A stretch of DNA of 14,297 nucleotides from Gemmatimonadota bacterium (GTDB taxonomy: Bacteria; Gemmatimonadota; Gemmatimonadetes; Gemmatimonadales; GWC2-71-9): NCBI GenBank assembly GCA_003220855.1, contig QHTP01000153.1:1-14297 (forward strand), given 5' to 3'. Both the position numbers and the translations under genes were made by a program. Below, piece by piece: positions 6,106-11,567 of the stretch. Numbering within the stretch: position 1 is the first letter of the stretch; each line of letters starts with the position of its first letter. The notes under the pieces were generated by a model. It had not been told where the DNA came from and made no database searches. It saw only the letters and a program-made list of their open reading frames with translations.

Positions 6106-7032
6106 GTGGCTCAACCGCGTCCGCTGGAGCGCGCGAAGCTGCTCTTCTTCCGCTACTTCGAGCAGACGTTCGTGCTGCTGCTCGTGCTCGCGATGGTCGC
6201 GATTCACAACCTCGTGGACCAGAAGTTCGCGTTCCTCAGCTTCTATTACCTGCCCATGATCCTCGCCGGCTTCTACGGCGGGCGGCGCTTCGCCGTGATG
6301 GCCGGCGTGTTCGTGGTCGGTCTGGTGTTCTACTGGCAGGACGTGCAGGGGCTGGACATGCTCCCGGGGTTGTACGGCGACGCGTTGCTGGCGCTCGCGC
6401 CGTGGGCGGGGTTCCTGATCCTTACCGGCTACGTCGTCGGCGGGCTGGCCGATCAGCGGCAGGCGCGGCTGGCCGAAGTGAAGAACGCCTACCTGGCGAC
6501 GCTCGAGCTCCTGACCTACCACATCGAGTCTGCGGAGCGGAACCAGCAGGGGCACTCGAACCGGGTGGCCGAGATCGCGGCCGGGATCGGGCGTGAGTTG
6601 GCCCTGCCCGAGGAGGACGTAGAGGACCTGCGCGTGGCGGCCTTGCTGCACGAGGTGGGAACGCGCGATCAACGGCTGTTGCGCCTCCTGTCCCGCTCGG
6701 TGACGGATTCGTCCGTGACGGTGGCGCGCGCCATGCGAGGCGCCGCCCAGATCATCGGGGAATACGGGCACTATTACGAGATCGTCGGCGAGGATTGGGA
6801 CATCGAGTCGCTGCCGCTCCCGACCACGGTAAAGATTCTCGCGGTGGCGGACGCGTTCGAGACGCTCCAGATGGCGACGCCGGTGCGTCCGGCGTTTCCC
6901 AAGTGGAGCGCGCTCGAGGAAGTGGAGAAGGGCGCCGGCAAGACGTTCGCGAAGGACGCGGTGCGCGCGCTCCGGACCGTGGCCGCCCGGCCCGAGACGA
7001 CCGGGTCCGAAGCGGGGTTGAAGGTCGTCTAG
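6106..7032 (+). CDS. Membrane protein with degenerate HD-GYP-like domain
   Basis: The start GTG at 6106 has GAGG six bases upstream and gives 308 residues; the open frame continues upstream but that part is Arg-rich and unlike a protein. Residues about 20-113 form four membrane helices (FVLLLVLAMVAIHNL, YLPMILAGFY, FAVMAGVFVVGLVFY, ALLALAPWAGFLILTGYVV). A short helical linker (114-140) leads to an HD-type helical domain: His150 (QQGHSNRV) and LLHEVG (180-185) sit where HD-GYP proteins have their first His and LLHDIG. KILAVADAFETL (243-254) matches the family's ILAVAD-FDAL segment, and FAKDAVRAL (281-289) its FDP...A end. The HD aspartate is Glu, and the HHE and GYP segments between them are missing. 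Known HD-GYP enzymes hydrolyse cyclic di-GMP; this one is probably non-catalytic and may bind a ligand or partner. It shares CTAG with the opposite gene. Confidence 0.82.
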   Translation: MAQPRPLERAKLLFFRYFEQTFVLLLVLAMVAIHNLVDQKFAFLSFYYLPMILAGFYGGRRFAVMAGVFVVGLVFYWQDVQGLDMLPGLYGDALLALAPWAGFLILTGYVVGGLADQRQARLAEVKNAYLATLELLTYHIESAERNQQGHSNRVAEIAAGIGRELALPEEDVEDLRVAALLHEVGTRDQRLLRLLSRSVTDSSVTVARAMRGAAQIIGEYGHYYEIVGEDWDIESLPLPTTVKILAVADAFETLQMATPVRPAFPKWSALEEVEKGAGKTFAKDAVRALRTVAARPETTGSEAGLKVV

Positions 7033-7280
7033 GGGCCGGGCTGGCGGCGCCCGCTCACCACTCCGCTCGCCACCCCGACACCGAAGGCCACGGCGGCCCC
7101 GATGGTCACGAGCGGGAGCGCGGCCACGGGCAACGCCACGGCGGTTGCCGCGAGTCCCGCCAGCAAAGGCGCCGCGGGCCGCTGCACGGCATCGACGAAG
7201 CGCAGTCGCCGGCGCACGAAGTTCCGCGCCCCCACGAACCCGCCGCCCAGCGCCGCCACTCCGATCAGCAGACCCACCAT
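7029..7280 (-). CDS. 83-residue predicted membrane protein
   Basis: Short hydrophobic protein of unknown function. Seen: an N-terminal hydrophobic segment (MVGLLIGVAALGGGFVGA, about 1-18), a basic stretch (RNFVRRRLRF, 19-28), then one long or two short hydrophobic segments (about 37-76) and a basic tail (GRRQPGP). The ATG at 7280-7278 is preceded on its strand by GGGAAGGG, a strong ribosome-binding sequence that is itself a tandem octamer. The stop TAG overlaps the stop of the converging HD-like gene in the palindrome CTAG (7029-7032). It is divergent from the M16 genes, with a 117-bp space between starts. The protein-like composition and good ribosome-binding site support it over the long antisense frame that runs back across the M16 gene. 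Confidence 0.65.
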   Translation of the reverse strand: MVGLLIGVAALGGGFVGARNFVRRRLRFVDAVQRPAAPLLAGLAATAVALPVAALPLVTIGAAVAFGVGVASGVVSGRRQPGP

Positions 7281-7397
7281 GTCACCCTTCCCCCCTTCCC
7301 GGTCGCGCGCCCTACGCAACTTGCCATACGGGAGTTTCCGCCGCAAATCTCCCGCGGTGCAACCGTCCTGGTGAATCGCGAATCTGAGGAGTACATG
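7281..7397. promoter_or_regulatory. Divergent regulatory region with inverted repeat
   Basis: This region lies between the 83-residue membrane gene (minus) and the M16 gene (plus). It contains an inverted repeat at 7329-7354, with arms CGGGAGTTT and AAATCTCCCG (one bulged A), about 44 bases before the M16 start. TTGCCA (7321-7326) resembles a -35 box; the -10 candidate around 7344-7349 is poor and falls in the second arm. An inverted repeat overlapping a promoter spacer would fit a repressor operator, or an RNA hairpin in the leader. GAGGAG (7386-7391) is the M16 ribosome-binding site. Both the promoter and the operator roles are inference. Confidence 0.35.
7285..7300. repeat. Tandem octamer CCCTTCCC, two copies
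   Basis: Two perfect units directly upstream of the minus-strand 83-residue gene. Read on that strand they are GGGAAGGG twice and form its ribosome-binding region. Confidence 0.7.
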
Positions 7398-8768
7398 ATG
7401 CCCCGCATGTCGTCTGCGACGGCCGTGCTGCTCGGCCTCTTGTCGGCCGGTCCGCCAATCTGCCTGTCCGCCCAGGCCCTGCGCGTGCCGTACACGACCT
7501 TCACGCTCCCCAACGGCCTCCAGGTGATCCTGCACGAAGACCACTCCGTCCCGGTGGTGGCGGTGAACACCTGGTACCACGTCGGCTCGTCGGACGAGCG
7601 GCCGGGGCGCACGGGGTTCGCGCACCTGTTCGAGCACATCATGTTCATGGGCTCCGAGCACGTCCCGACCGGCGAGTTCGACCGCCTGCTCGAGGCGGTG
7701 GGGGCGGACAACAACGGGTCGACGACCGAGGACCGCACCAACTACTACGAAGACGGGCCGGCCAACGCCCTGCCCCTCATGTTGTACCTCGACTCGGACC
7801 GCCTGGGGTTCCTGCTGCCCGAGATCACCACCGACAAGGTCGACCTCCAGCGCGGCGTGGTGCAGAACGAGCGGCGCCAGAGCTACGAGAACCGCCCCTA
7901 CGGGCTCGCCGAGGAGAATATTCTCGACCGGCTGTATCCGCCGGCCCACCCCTACCATTGGCCTGTGATCGGGTCGATGAAGGATCTGCAGGCGGCCACG
8001 CTCGAAGACGTGCGCCGGTTCTTCCAGAGCTACTACACGCCCAACAACTCGACCATCGCGATCGCGGGGGACATCTCTCCGGGTGACGCCCGCACCCTCG
8101 TCCAGCGCTACTTTGGCGACATCGCGCGCGGCCCCGCCGTGATCCGCATGCCGCCACCCCCCGTTCACGTCACCGCGGACATCGACGCGGTGCTCGAGGA
8201 TCGGGTGCAGCTGCCACGCGTGTACGACGCGTGGCACACGGTGAAGGCGTTCGCGGACGACGACGCGGCGCTGGATGTGGTCGCGAACGTCCTCGCCGGC
8301 GGCCGGTCGTCGCGGCTGTATCGGCGGCTGGTGTACGACCTGCAGATCGCGACCGACGTGGTGGCGTTTCAGGACGGCACCCGGATCGACGGCAAGTTCG
8401 AGATCTTCGCCACCGCCCGCCCCGGCCACCAGCTCGGCGAGCTGCAGCGGGTGATCGACGAGGAGCTGCGCAAGCTGGCGGACGGAGGTCCGACGGCGCG
8501 CGAAGTCGAGCGCGCACAGAATACGTTCGAAGCGCAGTTCCTGTCCCGGATGGAGCGGGTGGGCGGCTTCGGGGGGAAGGCGGATCAGCTGAACTTCTAC
8601 AACTATTTTGTGGGAACGCCGGACTACTTTCAGAAGGACCTCGACCGCTACGGCCGCGTGCGGGCGGCGGACGTGCAGCGCGCCGTGAAAACCTATCTCA
8701 CGGGCGCGCACCGTGTGGTGCTGAGCGTGGTGCCGCAGGGGAAGCCGGAGCTGGGGGTGAAGCCGTGA
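7398..8768 (+). CDS. Exported zinc metallopeptidase, family M16 (active subunit)
   Basis: This 456-residue M16 (pitrilysin/processing-peptidase type) protein has an inverted zinc motif, His76-Leu-Phe-Glu79-His80 (HLFEH), with the third ligand Glu158 in QNERR, 78 residues after His80 as in the family. Seen: a signal peptide (to about 25, LSA-Q), N-terminal M16 domain (30-245) and C-terminal M16 domain (about 265-445) containing GGRSSRLYRRL (301-311). Two adjacent ATGs exist (7395 and 7398); the second has better spacing from GAGGAG, so it was chosen, and the first would add one Met. The stop overlaps the GTG of the second M16 gene (GTGA). The pair probably forms a two-chain clamp acting on peptides in the periplasm. 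Zinc residues are complete, so it is the catalytic member. Confidence 0.93.
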   Translation: MPRMSSATAVLLGLLSAGPPICLSAQALRVPYTTFTLPNGLQVILHEDHSVPVVAVNTWYHVGSSDERPGRTGFAHLFEHIMFMGSEHVPTGEFDRLLEAVGADNNGSTTEDRTNYYEDGPANALPLMLYLDSDRLGFLLPEITTDKVDLQRGVVQNERRQSYENRPYGLAEENILDRLYPPAHPYHWPVIGSMKDLQAATLEDVRRFFQSYYTPNNSTIAIAGDISPGDARTLVQRYFGDIARGPAVIRMPPPPVHVTADIDAVLEDRVQLPRVYDAWHTVKAFADDDAALDVVANVLAGGRSSRLYRRLVYDLQIATDVVAFQDGTRIDGKFEIFATARPGHQLGELQRVIDEELRKLADGGPTAREVERAQNTFEAQFLSRMERVGGFGGKADQLNFYNYFVGTPDYFQKDLDRYGRVRAADVQRAVKTYLTGAHRVVLSVVPQGKPELGVKP

Positions 8769-10201
8769 GCCCGATCCGCGGTGCCGCTGCGATCGTGCTC
8801 GCGGTCCTCGCGTCCGCGCGTTTGAGCGCCCAGGTCGATCGCTCCAAGCCTCCCACGCTTCCGCCACCGCCCGCGCTGAAACTGCCCGCGATCCAGACGG
8901 CGACGCTCCCCAACGGGCTCACGCTGGCGGTCGTGGAAATGCACAAGGTGCCGGTGGTGGACGTCCAAGTGCTGGTGGACGCCGGGGCGGCGCGCGATCC
9001 GGGCGATCTGCCGGGGCTTGCGACCTTCACCGCGCTGATGCTGCAACAGGGGGCGGGAACACGCGGGGCGCTCGACGTGGCGGACGAGGCGGCGTTCCTC
9101 GGGGCGCAACTCAACACGACGGCCGCGCTGGACGGCGCCGTGGCGTCGCTGCACGTGCCGCGGCGACGGCTCGAGGCGGCGCTCGATCTGCTGGCGGACG
9201 TGGTGCTGCGGCCCGCCTTTCCCGACTCGGAGGTCGCGCGGCAGCGCGAGCTCCGGGGTGCGCAGCTGGTGCAGCAGCGCGACGAGCCCGTGGCCATGGC
9301 CAACGTCGCGTTCCCGGCGATCGTGTACGGGGCCGGCCATCCATACGGGCATCCGCTGAACGGCACCGATGCCGCCACCGCGGCGCTGACGCGCGATCGC
9401 GTCGCGGGATTCTATCGTGCCTATTACCGGCCGAACGCCTCTCGGATACTCATCGTGGGCGACATCACGCTGGCTCAGGCGCGCGCGCTCCTGGCCGCGC
9501 GGTTCGGCGCGTGGGAGCAGGGCGACGTGCCCGGGCTGGCAGCTGGAAGTGCGCCGACGCCCGCGGCGCGGGCGGTCTATCTGATTGACAAACCGGGCGC
9601 CGCGCAGTCGGTGATCCGGATCGGCCACGTCGGGCCGGCGCGCTCCACGCCCGACTGGTACGCGCTGGAAGTGCTCAACACCATCCTCGGCGGCGCGTTC
9701 ACGTCGCGCTTGAACCAGAATCTGCGCGAGACGCACGGCTACACCTACGGCGCGTTCTCGCAGTTCGCGGCGCGTCGGCTGGCGGGCGCGTTCGTCGCCC
9801 TCGCGTCCGTCGTGACCGCCAAGACCGACAGCTCGCTGGTCGAGTTCCTCAAGGAGCTGCGCCGCATTCGCGACGAGCCGGTACCGGACGCGGAGCTCGC
9901 CAAGGCCAAGGCCTACGTGAGCCTCGGTCTGCCGGGGGAGTTCGAGACGACGGGCGGGGCCGGCGCGCGGTTCCGCGAAGTGCTCAGCTACGGCCTGCCG
10001 CTCGACTACTACGACCGCTACATCGAGCGGATCGGCGCCGTCACGGCCGCGGACGTGCAGCGCGTCGCCCGGCAGTACATCGATCCCGACCATTTCGACA
10101 TCGTGGTGGTGGGTGACAAGGCGCAAATCGAGGCGGGGATCAGGGCCCTGAACGAGGGACCGATCGTCTACCGGGACCTGTGGGGGCTGGAGATCAAGTA
10201 A
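8765..10201 (+). CDS. Exported M16-family protein lacking the zinc site (partner subunit)
   Basis: This 478-residue M16 fold begins at GTG (8765) overlapping the previous stop. Seen: a signal peptide (IRGAAAIVLAVLASARLSA-Q, to about 22), a Pro-rich linker (about 29-41), N-domain (45-265) and C-domain (about 275-460) with RLNQNLRETHGYTYG (about 314-328), the conserved Arg/Tyr substrate-binding region. At the place of HxxEH the sequence reads ATFTA (86-90), so zinc ligands are absent. In characterised M16 pairs, such as alpha/beta processing peptidase and several bacterial heterodimers, one subunit lacks the metal and helps bind substrate. By analogy this is the non-catalytic partner of the upstream gene. 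It ends 8 bp before the converging fabH stop; its stop lies in a tandem ATCAAGTA repeat. Confidence 0.92.
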   Translation: MSPIRGAAAIVLAVLASARLSAQVDRSKPPTLPPPPALKLPAIQTATLPNGLTLAVVEMHKVPVVDVQVLVDAGAARDPGDLPGLATFTALMLQQGAGTRGALDVADEAAFLGAQLNTTAALDGAVASLHVPRRRLEAALDLLADVVLRPAFPDSEVARQRELRGAQLVQQRDEPVAMANVAFPAIVYGAGHPYGHPLNGTDAATAALTRDRVAGFYRAYYRPNASRILIVGDITLAQARALLAARFGAWEQGDVPGLAAGSAPTPAARAVYLIDKPGAAQSVIRIGHVGPARSTPDWYALEVLNTILGGAFTSRLNQNLRETHGYTYGAFSQFAARRLAGAFVALASVVTAKTDSSLVEFLKELRRIRDEPVPDAELAKAKAYVSLGLPGEFETTGGAGARFREVLSYGLPLDYYDRYIERIGAVTAADVQRVARQYIDPDHFDIVVVGDKAQIEAGIRALNEGPIVYRDLWGLEIK

Positions 10202-10208
10202 TCAAGTA
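10193..10208. repeat. Tandem octamer ATCAAGTA, two copies across a stop codon
   Basis: Two perfect units span the last codons and TAA of the second M16 gene. The string ATCAAGTAGT at 10201-10210 also occurs at 4692-4701. Confidence 0.75.
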
Positions 10209-10209
10209 G

Positions 10210-11205
10210 TCACCACCGCACCGCCGCGCTCGCCCACGTGAAGCCCGAGCCGAACGCGGTGAGGACGAGCAGGTCGCCCCGCGCGAGCCGCCCCTCGTCC
10301 AGCGCCTCGTGCAGCGCGATCGGGATCGACGCGGCGGTCGTGTTGCCGTACTTCTGGATGTTCACGTAGACCTGATCGTCCCTCAGGCCGGCCGCCTTCT
10401 GCACCATCTCGATGATCCGCAGGTTCGCCTGGTGCGGCACCAGGAGCTTCACGTCGGCGGGGGTCAGGCCGTTCTGCTTGAGGGCGGTCGCGATCGACTG
10501 CGGCATGAGCACCGACGCGTACTTGAAGACGTCACGCCCGTCCATCACGGCGCGGTGCTTCCCCGCGCGGATCAGCTCTTCGCTGATGAACGGGTCGTGC
10601 GCGAGTCCGGGTGCGTCCACCCACAACTTCTCGGCGTGCCGGCCGTCGGCGTACAGGTGCGTCGTGAGCACGCCGCGTTGCAAGTCATCCGTGGGGCCGA
10701 GGATCGCGACGCCCGCGCCGTCGCCGAACAGCACCGCCGTATCGCGCCCGCGTGTGGTCCGGTCGAGCCCGCGCGAGTGCACTTCCGCGCCCACCAGCAG
10801 CACGCGGCGGTACTGTCCCGTGCGGATCCAGGCGTCGGCCACCGACAGCCCGTACACGAACCCCGAGCACTGGTTACGCACGTCGATGGCGGGCACGTCG
10901 GAGAGACCCAGCTCGCGGGCGAGGAAGACGCCGTTGCCGGGCTCGAAGTGATCCGGCGTGCAGGTGCAATAGACGATGCAATCCAGGTCGGCGGCCTGCA
11001 TCCCCGCCCGGTCGAGCGCGCGGCACGTGGCCTCGCGCGCGAGCGAGACGCCGGTCTCGCCAGCCGACACCCAGTGGCGGGTCCTGATCCCCGAGCGCTG
11101 CGCGATCCACTCGTCGGAGGTCTCCATCATGCGGGAGAGATCGTCGTTGGTGACGACCCGCTCGGGGACGTGGAAGCCGGTCGCGATGAACTCGGTGCGT
11201 GGCAT
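10210..11205 (-). CDS. fabH: Beta-ketoacyl-ACP synthase III (KAS III) family protein
   Basis: This 331-residue thiolase-fold condensing enzyme is of normal length for FabH. The catalytic triad is complete: Cys113 (NQCSG), His258 (VPHQANLRI) and Asn288 (YGNTTAAS), with the 30-residue His-Asn spacing of E. coli FabH. TSDEWIAQRSGIRTRHW (29-45) and the C-terminal GSGFTWASAAVRW are also typical. It condenses acetyl-CoA or another acyl-CoA starter with malonyl-ACP to begin fatty acid synthesis in the cytoplasm. The ATG at 11205-11203 is preceded by AAGGAAGG; an extended open frame further upstream runs antisense through the 85-residue gene and is not coding. No acpP, fabD, fabG or plsX is adjacent, so it may be a second KAS III or serve a specialised starter. 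Confidence 0.92.
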   Translation of the reverse strand: MPRTEFIATGFHVPERVVTNDDLSRMMETSDEWIAQRSGIRTRHWVSAGETGVSLAREATCRALDRAGMQAADLDCIVYCTCTPDHFEPGNGVFLARELGLSDVPAIDVRNQCSGFVYGLSVADAWIRTGQYRRVLLVGAEVHSRGLDRTTRGRDTAVLFGDGAGVAILGPTDDLQRGVLTTHLYADGRHAEKLWVDAPGLAHDPFISEELIRAGKHRAVMDGRDVFKYASVLMPQSIATALKQNGLTPADVKLLVPHQANLRIIEMVQKAAGLRDDQVYVNIQKYGNTTAASIPIALHEALDEGRLARGDLLVLTAFGSGFTWASAAVRW

Positions 11206-11274
11206 CGACCTTCCTTGCGGGGACGCGGAGACGGCAGGAGATTTCGCCCCGGACTCGAGTGTTGGCAAGGACTC
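11206..11274. promoter_or_regulatory. Divergent promoter region, fabH / 85-residue gene
   Basis: These 69 bases separate two divergent genes and must hold or border both promoters. AAGGA (11267-11271) is the ribosome-binding site of the plus-strand gene, and the complement of CCTTCCTT (11209-11216) that of fabH. No convincing -10/-35 pair or FabR/FapR-type palindrome was recognised. Confidence 0.3.
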
Positions 11275-11532
11275 ATGGATCTCACGGTCAGCCGGGCGCA
11301 ATACGACGCGGTGCGCGGGGCGCGGCACCTCCCCGACGTCCTGAAGAAGGTGCTCGACGCCGCCAGCCGGACGGGCGACGGCTACCGGCTGCACCTCACC
11401 TATGAGGAGGCCACGGCTCTGAACGAGCTGTGCGCCTGGAACGTCCACACGGACGCGAATGGGGCCGTGACCCCGGAGTCCAAAGTGTTCGACGACCTGG
11501 TGAAGGCGATCCTCACGCATCCAGACTACTAG
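11275..11532 (+). CDS. 85-residue hypothetical soluble protein
   Basis: Function not recognised. The ATG at 11275 has AAGGA at proper spacing. The protein is a mixed-charge, mostly helical-looking domain (LPDVLKKVLDAASRTG, 19-34; LTYEEATALNELCAW, 41-55; KVFDDLVKAI, 70-79) with one Cys (Cys53), no signal peptide and no membrane segment, and it is rich in Leu, Ala and Asp. It is likely a small cytoplasmic regulatory or adaptor-type protein, but that is only an inference from size and composition. It is divergent from fabH and lies 35 bp before the S9 peptidase. A tandem octamer begins immediately after its stop. It could be co-transcribed with the S9 gene. Confidence 0.75.
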   Translation: MDLTVSRAQYDAVRGARHLPDVLKKVLDAASRTGDGYRLHLTYEEATALNELCAWNVHTDANGAVTPESKVFDDLVKAILTHPDY

Positions 11533-11556
11533 ACGCACAGACGCGCAGTCGCACAG
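11533..11556. repeat. Tandem octamer ACGCACAG, three degenerate copies
   Basis: ACGCACAG, ACGCGCAG, TCGCACAG start directly after the TAG of the 85-residue gene and end at the ribosome-binding site of the S9 gene. Confidence 0.75.
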
Positions 11557-11567
11557 GGGTGCCACTC

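Noticed and set aside
7281..8867. Long minus-strand frame upstream of the 83-residue gene
   Set aside because: It runs antisense to the M16 peptidase; only the part after the ATG at 7280 has a ribosome-binding site and membrane-protein composition.
11206..11565. N-terminal extension of FabH in the same frame
   Set aside because: The family N-terminus begins at the ATG with AAGGAAGG upstream, and the extension overlaps the opposite 85-residue gene.
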